Made by a program: the position numbers and the translations under genes. A stretch of 54,441 nucleotides of DNA, from contig CAVSJO010000002.1 of NCBI GenBank assembly GCA_963728445.1, forward strand, positions 1-54,441, given 5' to 3'. Shown piece by piece: positions 17,325-25,809 of this stretch (position 1 is its first letter; each line of letters starts with the position of its first letter). Under the pieces are notes generated by a model. The model was given only the letters and a program-made list of their open reading frames with translations, was not told the DNA's origin and searched no databases. The DNA is from CAVSJO01 sp963728445. Lineage in GTDB: Bacteria; Gemmatimonadota; Gemmatimonadetes; Longimicrobiales; RSA9.

Positions 17325-18440
17325 ATGCAGTCGCCGTCCCTGACGCTGGGCGTGGAGGAGGAGTACCAGATCATCGACCCGCAGACGCGGGAGCTGCGGT
17401 CCTACATCACGGAGATCCTCGACGACGAGCATCTCGTCCTCGGCGAGGTGAAGCCGGAGCTGCACCAGTCGATCGTCGAGGTGGGATCGACCGTGTGCCG
17501 GACGCCGCAGCAGCTGCGCGGGGAGCTCGCCCGCCTTCGCGGCACCGTCATGAAGCTGGCGGACCGGCGCGGTCTGAAGGTCGCGGCGGCGGGCACCCAC
17601 CCGTTCTCCTCCTGGATGACGCAGGAGATCACGCCCCTGGAGCGCTACATCGGCGTGAAGCAGGACATGCAGGATCTCGCGCAGCAGCTCCTCATCTTCG
17701 GGACCCACGTCCACGTCGGCATCGAGGACCGCGAGTTCCTCATCGACGCCATGAACGTCGCCCGCTACTTCCTGCCTCACCTGCTCTGCCTGTCCGGCAG
17801 CTCTCCCTTCTGGACCGGCCGGAACACCGGCCTGAAGTCGTACCGCACCGTCGTCTTCCGCAACTTCCCGCGCACCGGGGTGCCTCGCGTGATGCGCGAC
17901 TGGGCGGACTTCGAGTACCTGCAGCAGACGCTCATCCGAACGCGCTGCATCCCGGACGGATCGAAGATCTACTGGGATCTCCGGCCGCACCACGCCTACC
18001 CGACGCTCGAGTTCCGCTTCCTCGACGTGTGCACCCGCGTCGAGGAGGCGGTCTGCCTCGCGGCCATCCTGCAGGCGCTCATCGCCAAGCTGTGGCGGCT
18101 GCGCCGGGACAACATGACGTTCCGCGTGTACCCGGCGGACCTGATCGAGGAGAACAAGTGGCGGGCGGTGCGGTACGGGCTCGACGGCTCCCTCATCGAC
18201 TACGGCAAGGAGAAGGAGGTCCCCGCGAGGGAGCTCATCGAGGAGCTCATCGACTGGTTCCTGGACGACGTCGTCGACGACCTCGGCACCCGCGACTGCG
18301 TGAGGTACGCCCGCCGCATCCTGGACGAGGGATCGAGCGCGGACCGGCAGCTCCGGACGTTCGAGGAATCGGGCGACCTGAAGACCGTCGTCGACCATAT
18401 CATCGAGGAGACGGCGGAGGGGGTGGAGACAGTTTCCTGA
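17325..18440 (+). CDS. YbdK/GCS2-type carboxylate-amine ligase
   Basis: A 371-residue protein, the normal length for YbdK (372 in E. coli). It opens with LTLGVEEEYQIID, the glutamate-cysteine-ligase type 2 metal-binding motif. Further family motifs are VEVGSTVCRTPQQLR, AAAGTHPFSSW, IFGTHVHVGIEDRE, SGSSPFWTGRNTGLKSYR, YWDLRPHHAYPTLEFRFLDVCT and the C-terminal RQLRTFEESGD. The family includes weak gamma-glutamyl-cysteine ligases, so a gamma-glutamyl or similar amide product is plausible. GAGG lies 6 bases before the ATG. It is the last gene of the plus-strand ligase operon and converges on the amidotransferase-like gene. Confidence 0.9.
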   Translation: MQSPSLTLGVEEEYQIIDPQTRELRSYITEILDDEHLVLGEVKPELHQSIVEVGSTVCRTPQQLRGELARLRGTVMKLADRRGLKVAAAGTHPFSSWMTQEITPLERYIGVKQDMQDLAQQLLIFGTHVHVGIEDREFLIDAMNVARYFLPHLLCLSGSSPFWTGRNTGLKSYRTVVFRNFPRTGVPRVMRDWADFEYLQQTLIRTRCIPDGSKIYWDLRPHHAYPTLEFRFLDVCTRVEEAVCLAAILQALIAKLWRLRRDNMTFRVYPADLIEENKWRAVRYGLDGSLIDYGKEKEVPARELIEELIDWFLDDVVDDLGTRDCVRYARRILDEGSSADRQLRTFEESGDLKTVVDHIIEETAEGVETVS

Positions 18441-18453
18441 GCGGACCCTCAGG
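18436..18453. terminator. Bidirectional hairpin between convergent ligase and amidotransferase genes
   Basis: CCTGAG-CGGACC-CTCAGG forms a perfect 6-bp stem that includes the stop codons of both convergent genes. It is the only sequence between them and is a plausible shared terminator, although no T-tract is present. Confidence 0.45.
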
Positions 18454-19216
18454 CCGAGACGGACCGGAAGGCCGAGGCCGCCTCGATGAAGCGGCGGAAC
18501 AGCGCGCGCATGACGGGATCGCGGTCCGCGAGGGCTTCGGGATGCCACTGCACGCCGAGCATGAACGGGTGGTCCGGGGCCTCGAGGCCCTCGACGACGT
18601 CGTCGTCGACGGAGCGGGCCGTCACCCGGAGACCCTCGCCGATGCGGCTCACCGCCTGGTGGTGCATGCTGTTCACGCGCAGCGACGTGGTCCCCACGAC
18701 GTCGGCCAGAAGGGAGTCGGGCTCGATGGCGACGTCGTGGACGAGACGGTCCCGCTCGTAGCCCTGATCCGGGAAGTAGTCGTGCTTGGAGGCGCCGGGG
18801 CACTGGGCCGCCAGGTCCTGCCAGAGCGTGCCGCCGCGGGCGAGATTGAGGAGCTGAATGCCGCGACAGATCCCGAGGACCGGCTTGCCGTCCTCCATCG
18901 CCCAGCGGATGAGGCGGAGCTCGACCCGGTCGCGAGGCGGGTCGCTGTTCTCGCAGCGGTCGTGGCGGGCTTCGTGGTACGTGGCCGGATCGACGTCGGC
19001 GCCGCCGGGGATCATGACGCCGTCGAGGCGCTCGTAGATCGCGCGCAGCGTCGCATCGTCCTCCACGAGCGGCACCATCCACGGCAGGCCGCCGGCGAGG
19101 GCCGGAGCCAGGACGAAGCGATGGCTCATCACCCACGAAGCCGGAACCCCGTCCGGTATGCCGGACAGCGCCTTCAGGTTCGTGGTGGTTACGCCGATGA
19201 CGGGGCGGACGCTCAT
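18449..19216 (-). CDS. Class I glutamine amidotransferase-like gamma-glutamyl hydrolase (peptidase C26, PuuD-like)
   Basis: A 255-residue protein with the full C26 catalytic set: GICRGIQLLN (nucleophile Cys), and GVQWHPE (His and Glu). The fold's other signatures are MIPGGADVDP, RDRVELRLIRWA and VNSMHHQAV. Relatives such as PuuD cut gamma-glutamyl amide bonds. Here the gene faces a set of amide-forming ligases, so it may trim or recycle their gamma-glutamyl product (inference). It lies 43 bases after the second esterase gene on the same strand, and its 3' end nearly touches the YbdK-like gene. Confidence 0.88.
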   Translation of the reverse strand: MSVRPVIGVTTTNLKALSGIPDGVPASWVMSHRFVLAPALAGGLPWMVPLVEDDATLRAIYERLDGVMIPGGADVDPATYHEARHDRCENSDPPRDRVELRLIRWAMEDGKPVLGICRGIQLLNLARGGTLWQDLAAQCPGASKHDYFPDQGYERDRLVHDVAIEPDSLLADVVGTTSLRVNSMHHQAVSRIGEGLRVTARSVDDDVVEGLEAPDHPFMLGVQWHPEALADRDPVMRALFRRFIEAASAFRSVSA

Positions 19217-19259
19217 CTTCCTCTCGTTGCCGTTCGGGGCGACGGAAAAGGTAACTCCG

Positions 19260-20096
19260 TCAGGGGCCGAAGAGGAACCGGGCCGCCGCCGGGAAGCGAC
19301 GTGCCCACTCCGCCTCTCCGTGCCCGGCGCCCCGCGCCTCGACGTACGTCAGCTGCCTTCCTTCCGCATATCCCTTCCGGACGAGTCGTGAGCGGAGGCG
19401 CCGGGCATTCCGGACCGTCTTCCAGCCCTCGGCGGTCCCCGTATCCAGGTAGATTCGACCGTCCGGCCGGGGGGCGCCCCGCAGGAAGCGGAGGATCTCG
19501 CGGTTGCCGAACCACACGGATGGGCTGAGCGCCGCGACGCGCCCGAAGGTCTCGCCGCGGACGAAGAACGCAAACAGGCTGATGAGGCCGCCGAGGGACG
19601 ATCCCGCGATCCCGGTGGAGTCCCGCTGCGGAAGGGTTGGAAACGTCCGGTCCACCAGCGGCTTCACCGTCTCGACGACGAATTCCACGTAGGCCGCACC
19701 GTCGCCGCCGCCGTGGCGCTCGTCGACGAACGGCGTGTACTCGTCCAGCCGCCGGGCGCCGGCGTTGGCGATGCCGACGACGATGGGAGCGGCGATGTCG
19801 CCCGCCCATTCCTCGAGAGACTCGTCGACGTGCCACTCGCCCGCAAAGCTGGTAGCATCGTCGAAGAGGTTCTGCCCGTCCTGCATGTAGAGGACGGGAT
19901 GGCGCCGGCCTGCCAGCCCGCAGTCCGGAGGGAGGTAGACGTAGAGGTCCCGCTCGTTATGGAGCTGGGGGCTGTGCAGGTTCGGGAGCCGGAGGACCGT
20001 GCCGGACACGGTGTGCCCGTCCTCCCCATCGGGAGGATACGGCTCGAATCGGCCCGTGGGGATCGGGGTGCCGGAAGCGGCGCGGCTGGACTCCAT
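19260..20096 (-). CDS. Alpha/beta-hydrolase esterase (enterochelin-esterase-like)
   Basis: A 278-residue putative esterase. Motifs are RDLYVYLPPDCG, VLYMQDGQNLFDD, the nucleophile elbow GIAGSSLGGLISL, and C-terminal GAGHGEAEWARRF supplying the histidine. No signal peptide is evident. ATG 20096 (MESSRAASG) is the first convincing start; the longer frame contains unrelated low-complexity residues. It heads a two-gene minus-strand unit with the C26 hydrolase and, together with the esterase at 14275, flanks the ligase genes. It may release or transfer an acyl group on the cluster's product (inference). Confidence 0.82.
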   Translation of the reverse strand: MESSRAASGTPIPTGRFEPYPPDGEDGHTVSGTVLRLPNLHSPQLHNERDLYVYLPPDCGLAGRRHPVLYMQDGQNLFDDATSFAGEWHVDESLEEWAGDIAAPIVVGIANAGARRLDEYTPFVDERHGGGDGAAYVEFVVETVKPLVDRTFPTLPQRDSTGIAGSSLGGLISLFAFFVRGETFGRVAALSPSVWFGNREILRFLRGAPRPDGRIYLDTGTAEGWKTVRNARRLRSRLVRKGYAEGRQLTYVEARGAGHGEAEWARRFPAAARFLFGP

Positions 20097-20261
20097 CCCG
20101 GAGGTATGCCACCGTGCGGCGGCGGGACGCAACCCCGGGCCCGGAAGACGCCCGGGCGCAACGCGGCAGGCGAATTGCCCGTCCTCCTCTCCGCCAGCGA
20201 CGCGGGACGCAGGATCCGCGTCCGAAGAGTGGCGGCCGTGCGACCCGAGACCCGGACATCC

Positions 20262-20693
20262 ATGCCCGAAGACCCCCTCCGAATCGAAGGCGGCCCCGAC
20301 ATCCCGATGTCGGAGCTGACGTTCCGCGCGACACGCTCCGGCGGACCGGGCGGTCAGCACGTGAACACGTCCGCGACGCGGGTGGAGCTGACGTGGGACG
20401 TGAAGGCGTCTCCGTCCCTGTCGGACGCGCAGCGCGCCCGCATCCTGAAGCGGCTCTCGAACCGCATCGACGCGTCGGGCGTGCTGCGCCTCGTCGCCGG
20501 CAGAACCCGCAGCCAGCACAGGAACCGGGAGGAGGCCGCCGCCCGGTTCGCGGACATGATCGCAAAGGCCCTGCGCCGGCCGAAGAAGCGGAAGAAGACG
20601 CGGCCGCCTCGCCGATCGAAGGAGAAGCGGCTGCGTCAGAAGAAGCGGCGAGGGGAGCTGAAGAAGCTGCGGGGCAGAGTCGACCCGGAGTAG
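20262..20693 (+). CDS. arfB: Peptidyl-tRNA hydrolase ArfB / release-factor-like protein
   Basis: A 143-residue ribosome-rescue factor. The catalytic GGQ lies in RSGGPGGQHVNTSATRVEL, as in ArfB (YaeJ) and mitochondrial ICT1. The C-terminal tail is very basic and lysine/arginine-rich (RRPKKRKKTRPPRRSKEKR), as needed to enter the empty mRNA channel. The family hydrolyses peptidyl-tRNA on ribosomes stalled without a stop codon. It diverges from the esterase gene and converges on the sulfatase gene 18 bases on. An alternative start at MSELTF (20307) would shorten it by 15 residues. Confidence 0.9.
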   Translation: MPEDPLRIEGGPDIPMSELTFRATRSGGPGGQHVNTSATRVELTWDVKASPSLSDAQRARILKRLSNRIDASGVLRLVAGRTRSQHRNREEAAARFADMIAKALRRPKKRKKTRPPRRSKEKRLRQKKRRGELKKLRGRVDPE

Positions 20694-20711
20694 GCGGGTT
20701 CCCGTCGCGGC

Positions 20712-22397
20712 TCAGCGCATGGTGTCCGGCAGCATCTCGAGGGGCCGCCTCAGGGTGGGCCCGGGCTCGAAGACGCGGTGGGGCGCCGGATCCTGATCGG
20801 GCACGCGGTACTGCTGGCGCAGCTCGATGAGCTTCTGCTTCAGGCGTCGGACGACGGGGGCGTACGCCGGGTCGTCGTAGACGCTGTTCATTTCGTCGGG
20901 GTCCCGGTCGAGGTCGAACAGCTCCCAGGCGCCGGTCTCGTAGAAGTGGACGAGGGTGTAGCGCCGGGTGCGGACCCCGTACTGCCTCCGGACCATGTGC
21001 CAGCCGGGGTACTCGAAGTACTGGTAGTAGACCGCATCCCGCCAGTCGGAGGGCGTCTTTCCTCGGAGCAGTGGGAGGATACTGCGTCCCTGCATGGCGT
21101 CCGGCACGTTCACGCCAGCCGCGTCGAGGAGCGTCTCGGCGAAGTCGAGGTTCATGACCATGTCACGGTTCACGGACCCGGCGGCGACGACGCCGGGCCA
21201 GCGCACGAGCAGCGGCGTGCGCAGGGACTCCTCGTACATCCACCGCTTGTCGAACCACCCGTGGTCTCCCAGGAAGAAGCCCTGGTCGGACGAGTAGACG
21301 ACGAGCGTGTTGCGGTCGAGGCCGTTCGCGGCCAGGTAGTCGAGGACGCGGCCCACCGCCCGGTCCATTCCCTCCACGACGCGCATGTAGTCCTTGATGA
21401 AACGCTGGTAGCGCCAGCGGGTCAGCTCGTCGCCGCGGAGCTGCGCGTCCCGGAACGCCGCGTTGGACGAATCGTACGCAGCCTCCCACGGGATGCGCTG
21501 CTGCGGGGTCAGGATGTCCGGGGTCGTGAGCTTCAGGTCCCGCTGGAAGAGGTCCAGCGCGATCGTGTTCTCCGACTCGCTCGCCGGCCGGGCGTGACCG
21601 CTGTGGTCGTCCCACAGCGTCGTCGGTTCGGCGAGCACCGTGTCACGGTACAGCTCGAGCTCACGGGGACCGGGATCCCAGTACCGGTGCGGGGCGTTGT
21701 ACTGGAGCATGAGCAGGAAGGGCGCCCTTCCGCGCCGCACCCCGTCCACCCAGGCCAGCGCGCTGTCGGTCACCAGGTCCGTCGTGTAGCCCGTGGCCCG
21801 GGTCGTGTCGGGCGCGCCGTCCGGGCCGCCGCTGATCAGGTCGGGGTTGTAGTAGGGGCCCTGGCCCCTCAGCACCTCGAATTTGTCGAACCCTTCCGGC
21901 GTCGTCTCCAGGTGCCACTTGCCGAAGAGGCCCGTTCGGTACCCCGCGGCACGCAGGAGCTTTGGGAACGTGATCGTCGTCGGGTGCAGCGGCTGCTGGT
22001 TCTCCATCACGCCGTTCAGGTGCCCGTACTGCCCCGTCAGCACGGTCGCGCGGCTCGGTTCGCAGATGGAGTTCGTCACGAACGCATTGACGAACAGCAT
22101 CCCGTCCCGGGCGATTCGGTCCAGGTTCGGCGTGTCCGGCAGGCGGGCGCCGTAGCGCAGGAAGCCGCGGTACGCCGAAAGAGCGTGTGCGGCGTGATCG
22201 TCGGAGAAGATGAAGACGATGTTGGGGTGCCCGGCTGCCGGCGTGGGCGCGGGCGCAGCTGCCGATGCGGGCGCGGGCGCTGCCTCCGTTTTGGTCGCGG
22301 GCGCGGGCGCGGGCGTCGGCGCGGAGGCGGCCAGGGGCAGGCCTAGGGCCAGGGCCACGGCCAGGAGCGTGGGCGGCAGCTTCGGGGGCTGGAGCAT
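20712..22397 (-). CDS. Secreted sulfatase (formylglycine type)
   Basis: A 561-residue exported sulfatase. A signal peptide (about 1-25) is followed by an Ala/Pro repeat linker to about residue 57. The catalytic domain begins PNIVFIFSDDHAAHA, with the metal aspartates. The activation motif is CEPSR in NSICEPSRATVLTG, which is converted to formylglycine, and the second signature is GYRTGLFGKWHLE. YSSDQGFFLGDHGWFDKRWMYEESLRTP supplies later metal and sulfate ligands. The substrate is unknown; N-sulfoglucosamine and similar glycan sulfatases look alike. No maturation enzyme is in the window. The gene diverges from the DUF819 gene. Confidence 0.92.
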   Translation of the reverse strand: MLQPPKLPPTLLAVALALGLPLAASAPTPAPAPATKTEAAPAPASAAAPAPTPAAGHPNIVFIFSDDHAAHALSAYRGFLRYGARLPDTPNLDRIARDGMLFVNAFVTNSICEPSRATVLTGQYGHLNGVMENQQPLHPTTITFPKLLRAAGYRTGLFGKWHLETTPEGFDKFEVLRGQGPYYNPDLISGGPDGAPDTTRATGYTTDLVTDSALAWVDGVRRGRAPFLLMLQYNAPHRYWDPGPRELELYRDTVLAEPTTLWDDHSGHARPASESENTIALDLFQRDLKLTTPDILTPQQRIPWEAAYDSSNAAFRDAQLRGDELTRWRYQRFIKDYMRVVEGMDRAVGRVLDYLAANGLDRNTLVVYSSDQGFFLGDHGWFDKRWMYEESLRTPLLVRWPGVVAAGSVNRDMVMNLDFAETLLDAAGVNVPDAMQGRSILPLLRGKTPSDWRDAVYYQYFEYPGWHMVRRQYGVRTRRYTLVHFYETGAWELFDLDRDPDEMNSVYDDPAYAPVVRRLKQKLIELRQQYRVPDQDPAPHRVFEPGPTLRRPLEMLPDTMR

Positions 22398-22489
22398 GGA
22401 GCAAAGATAGGCGCCTCGGGGGGACGCCGCGATGCGGGCGCTGGACGCAGGCTGCGATTATGTTGCGGAATCTCCAGGCCGGAGGTGGC

Positions 22490-23683
22490 ATGCCGACGCG
22501 CGACCCGCTCTACATCCTCGCCCTGCTCTCGCTCTTCATCGCCGCTTCCGAGTGGCTGGTGCGACGAACGCCGCTGCGTCACCTCGGCAGCGCGCTCCTC
22601 GTCATCATCCTCACGGCGATCGCAGCGAACACGGGCTTCCTGCCGGCGGGCTCGACGGCGGAGGCGCCGGTGCCGGTCTACGACATCGTGTTCGGGACCG
22701 TGGCGCCGCTCGCGATCTTCTGGCTGCTGCTCCCGGTGTCGCTGCGAGACATCGCCCGGGCGGGCGCTCCGATCATCGCGCTTTTCACCATCGGCGCCGC
22801 CGGCGTGGCGCTGGGGGCGTTCGTGGGCGCCCGGCTCTTCGACCTCCAGGCGCTGGGGCCGCTGCACGCGGCGGTGGCCGGGATGTACGTGGCCACGTAC
22901 ACCGGCGGCGGTATCAACTTCAACGCCGTGGCGCTGTCGTTCGACGTGGTGCGGGACGGCGGCCTGTTTGCGGGCGCGGTGGCGGTGGACAACGTGATCA
23001 CTGCGGCCTGGATCGTGGCGACGCTCGCCCTGCCGCGGATCCTCGCCCCGCTGTGGCCGCGGCCTCTGCGAGGGGCGGAGGCGGGGGTTTCGACGGTGGG
23101 CGCGGAGGCGGTATCGCCCGAGCCGTACGACGCCGTTGAAGAGGACACGGAGCGCGTGCATCCCCTCGACGTGGGGCTCGTGCTGGCCCTGGGGCTTGGC
23201 GCCGTGCTCGTCTCCAACGCCTTGTCTGCCTGGCTCGATGGCCTCGGGATCGGCATTCCGTCGATCCTGATCCTGACGGCACTGGCCCTCGTCCTGGCCC
23301 AGGTGCCGATGATTTCCCGCATGCCCGGCACGCGTGTGCTGGGCATGGTTGCGGTCTACCTCTTCCTCGCCGTCGTCGGCGCCTTCTGTGACATTCGCAA
23401 GCTGGTGGCGCTCGGGCGAATCGCCTTCCTGCTGCTCGGCTTCGCCAGCACGCTCGTCCTCGTCCACGGGCTCGTCACGTTCGTGGCCGCCCGGCTGTTG
23501 AAGATCGATCCGGAGACGGCAGCGGTGGCGAGCCAGGCGAACGTGGGTGGCTCGACCTCGGCCCTGGCCCTGGCGCGCAGCCTCGGGCGCAGCGAGCTCG
23601 TGCTCCCGGGGGTGCTCGTGGGAGCGCTCGGAAACGCGCTGGGCACCTTCATCGGGTTCTGGATGGTGGGCCGGCTGGGGTAG
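22490..23683 (+). CDS. DUF819 family membrane protein
   Basis: A 397-residue integral membrane protein with about 10-12 hydrophobic helices, starting YILALLSLFIAASEWLV. Family signatures are GMYVATYTGGGINFNAVA, AVAVDNVITAAWIV and the C-terminal SQANVGGSTSALALA. DUF819 (YjcL-like) proteins look like transporters but their substrate is unestablished. ATG 22490 is preferred over an in-frame ATG 30 bases upstream because GGAGG ends 5 bases before it. A charged loop in the middle (VSPEPYDAVEEDTERVH) divides two halves of similar size. Confidence 0.85.
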   Translation: MPTRDPLYILALLSLFIAASEWLVRRTPLRHLGSALLVIILTAIAANTGFLPAGSTAEAPVPVYDIVFGTVAPLAIFWLLLPVSLRDIARAGAPIIALFTIGAAGVALGAFVGARLFDLQALGPLHAAVAGMYVATYTGGGINFNAVALSFDVVRDGGLFAGAVAVDNVITAAWIVATLALPRILAPLWPRPLRGAEAGVSTVGAEAVSPEPYDAVEEDTERVHPLDVGLVLALGLGAVLVSNALSAWLDGLGIGIPSILILTALALVLAQVPMISRMPGTRVLGMVAVYLFLAVVGAFCDIRKLVALGRIAFLLLGFASTLVLVHGLVTFVAARLLKIDPETAAVASQANVGGSTSALALARSLGRSELVLPGVLVGALGNALGTFIGFWMVGRLG

Positions 23684-23701
23684 GAAGCGCTCCGAGCCAC
23701 C

Positions 23702-23728
23702 GGCCGCTGACCCGCGAGGGGAGCGGCC
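23702..23728. terminator. Hairpin between convergent DUF819 and kynureninase genes
   Basis: GGCCGCT and AGCGGCC form a perfect 7-bp stem, with inner CCC/GGG pairing extending it. It lies 18 bases after the DUF819 stop and 33 bases from the kynureninase stop. No T-tract is present. Confidence 0.4.
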
Positions 23729-23761
23729 AGATACCGGCCGCAGGCCTGTCGCGTCCGGACG

Positions 23762-24976
23762 TCAGCGCAGCGCCGCGACGGCGGTACGGAGCTGGCGATC
23801 GGAGAGGTAGGGCGCCGGCCCGAGCCGCAGGAACTCCCCCCGATGGTCCGCGAGCACGCCGCGCTGGCGCAGCCGTTCCCTCAGCTCACTCGCCCGCGTC
23901 GATCGAAGAGCCAGGAACCCGCCGACGTCGTCCGGCGGGGCGGAGCGGTCCCGGTCGACTACGGCCGGATCGAGGTCGAGCGAATCGAACTCGGCGGCGA
24001 GGACGCCGACCTGGTGCAGGCTCACCTCTCGCAGGAGCTCGGGCGTGAGGGCGTGCTCCTCGAAGAAGTCGAAGACCTCGGCGGCGCGGTAGTGGGCCGT
24101 CGGGTCGTAGGTCGACCCGGCGAAGCGGGCGGCGCCCTCGGGGTAGGGTGTGGCGACGTCGCCTGGAGACGTTTCGAGGAGGTCGAACTCCGCGAACCAG
24201 CCGGTGAGCACCGGGCGCAGCCGGCAATCCGGTGGCACCCGCAGGAAGCAGTTCCCCTCACCCAGCTGGCAGTATTTGTAGCCGCCGCCGACCACGAAGG
24301 CGCGGTCCAGGCCGAGCGCGCGGATGGAGAACGGCACGACGTTCAGGTGGTGGTACGCGTCCACGAGCAGCTCGGCACCGCAACGCCGGCACGCCTCGGC
24401 GAGGGCGTCGAGGTGTGGGACGATGCGGGCGTCGAGGAAGAGGACGGAGGAGACCAGCGCGCCGGCGGTCCGGTCGTCGACGGCGGCGGCGCAGCGCTCG
24501 GCGAGGGTGTCGACGGGGTCGCGGTGGATGCGTAAGACCTCGACGCCCTCCTCCGCCAGACGCCCGAGTTGCCGGCGGATCGTGTGGAACTCGCCCGTCG
24601 TCGTGACGAGCCGGGGCCGGTCCCGGAGCGGCAGTGCGGAGAGAAAGCGGGCGACCAGCTCGTGGGTGTTCTGACCCAGTGCGATCGCGGCACGGGGCTC
24701 GCCGAGCAAGCGGGCGAAGCCGCCGCGGACGCGGTCGGCGCGCTCGAACGCCGCCTCCCACTTCTCGTCGACGAGGCGGGCCGCGTCCTCGAACGCCCGG
24801 CGCACGCCGTCCAGGGCCCGATCGGGCCACGCCTGGTGCGAGTGGCCGGTCAGGAGCAGGCGGTGGGCCACGTCGAAAGCGGAGTAGTGCGGGGCGAGGG
24901 CGTTGGGCTCCCCGTACAGCGCCTGCGGGTCGAGCCGCGGGCGGGTGGGCGGGTGGGGCTCCGGCGTGGCCGTCAC
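23762..24976 (-). CDS. kynU: Kynureninase
   Basis: A 404-residue PLP enzyme of aminotransferase class V that cleaves kynurenine to anthranilate and alanine. The PLP-binding segment is VVGGGYKYCQLGEGN, with the Schiff-base Lys in the YKY context typical of kynureninases. Other landmarks are YLLTGHSHQAWPD-type N-terminal sequence, LVTTTGEFHTIRRQL and the cofactor Asp in LLVDAYHHLNVVP. GTG 24976 overlaps the tryptophan 2,3-dioxygenase stop (GTGA), so the two are coupled. It is the last gene of the eight-gene tryptophan/anthraniloyl-CoA operon. No kynurenine 3-monooxygenase is present, so the flux should go to anthranilate. Confidence 0.9.
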   Translation of the reverse strand: MTATPEPHPPTRPRLDPQALYGEPNALAPHYSAFDVAHRLLLTGHSHQAWPDRALDGVRRAFEDAARLVDEKWEAAFERADRVRGGFARLLGEPRAAIALGQNTHELVARFLSALPLRDRPRLVTTTGEFHTIRRQLGRLAEEGVEVLRIHRDPVDTLAERCAAAVDDRTAGALVSSVLFLDARIVPHLDALAEACRRCGAELLVDAYHHLNVVPFSIRALGLDRAFVVGGGYKYCQLGEGNCFLRVPPDCRLRPVLTGWFAEFDLLETSPGDVATPYPEGAARFAGSTYDPTAHYRAAEVFDFFEEHALTPELLREVSLHQVGVLAAEFDSLDLDPAVVDRDRSAPPDDVGGFLALRSTRASELRERLRQRGVLADHRGEFLRLGPAPYLSDRQLRTAVAALR

Positions 24977-25809
24977 AGCTCCGTCCGGATGGTCCACAGG
25001 TCGGGAAAGGCGGCCCGGAACAGCGTGGTCCGCAGGTACTCGGCCCCCTCGCTGCCGCCGGTGCCGCGCTTCATGCCGATGGTCCGCTCGACCATCTTCA
25101 CGTGCCGATATCGCCATTCCTGGACGCCCTCGTCGAGGTCGACGAGGCGCTCGCTGATCTCCCGCACGGACGGATCGCTCCGGTAGATCTCGAGCAGCAG
25201 TGGACGCAGCGCCGCGGACGGCTCGACGGCGGCTGTCACGTCCCTTCCGAGGTCGGCCTCGGGGACGGCGTAGCCGTTTTGGTCGAGGTAGCGCAGGAAG
25301 GCGTCCCAGACGGTTCGGCGGGCGTAGCGGTCCTCCAGCCACGCACGGGCGGGGGTGCCCTCCGGGTAGTGGTCGACGGCGGATCGGCGCTTGAGGCCGA
25401 GGGCGAACTCCAGACCCCGGAACTGGAAGGACTGGAAGCCGCTGCCGGACTCCAGGCGGTCCCGGAAGGAGAGGAACTCCAGGGGTGTCATCGTCTCCAG
25501 CACGTCGAGCTGTGCGACGAGCACCTTCAGGATCGTGAGCACGCGCTTGAGGGTGTGTCGGGCCCGGGGCGTGTCGTTCTCCTCCAGCAGGTCGTCCAGG
25601 TGGTCGAGCTCGTGCAGGATCTCCCTGAACCAGAGCTCGTAGACCTGATGCACGATGATGAAAAGTGTCTCGTCGTGCTCCGCCGGGTCCGAAGCCGGCT
25701 TCTGCAGGGAAAGCAGCTCGTCGAGGCGCAGATAGCTGGAGTAGGTGACGGGGACCGGCGTCTCTCCGTCAGCCGTGGTTCGATCGGGTTTCGGGGTGTG
25801 GGCGTTCAC
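24973..25809 (-). CDS. kynA: Tryptophan 2,3-dioxygenase
   Basis: A 278-residue heme dioxygenase that opens the indole ring of tryptophan to N-formylkynurenine. Family motifs are YLRLDELLSLQ, FIIVHQVYELWFREILHELD, the substrate-binding SGFQSFQFRGLEFALG, and the heme-ligand region YRHVKMVERTIGMKRGTGGS. It starts at a GTG overlapping the stop of the monooxygenase/reductase gene and ends overlapping kynureninase, both by GTGA. Length and motifs are normal and complete. Confidence 0.95.
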   Translation of the reverse strand: MNAHTPKPDRTTADGETPVPVTYSSYLRLDELLSLQKPASDPAEHDETLFIIVHQVYELWFREILHELDHLDDLLEENDTPRARHTLKRVLTILKVLVAQLDVLETMTPLEFLSFRDRLESGSGFQSFQFRGLEFALGLKRRSAVDHYPEGTPARAWLEDRYARRTVWDAFLRYLDQNGYAVPEADLGRDVTAAVEPSAALRPLLLEIYRSDPSVREISERLVDLDEGVQEWRYRHVKMVERTIGMKRGTGGSEGAEYLRTTLFRAAFPDLWTIRTEL

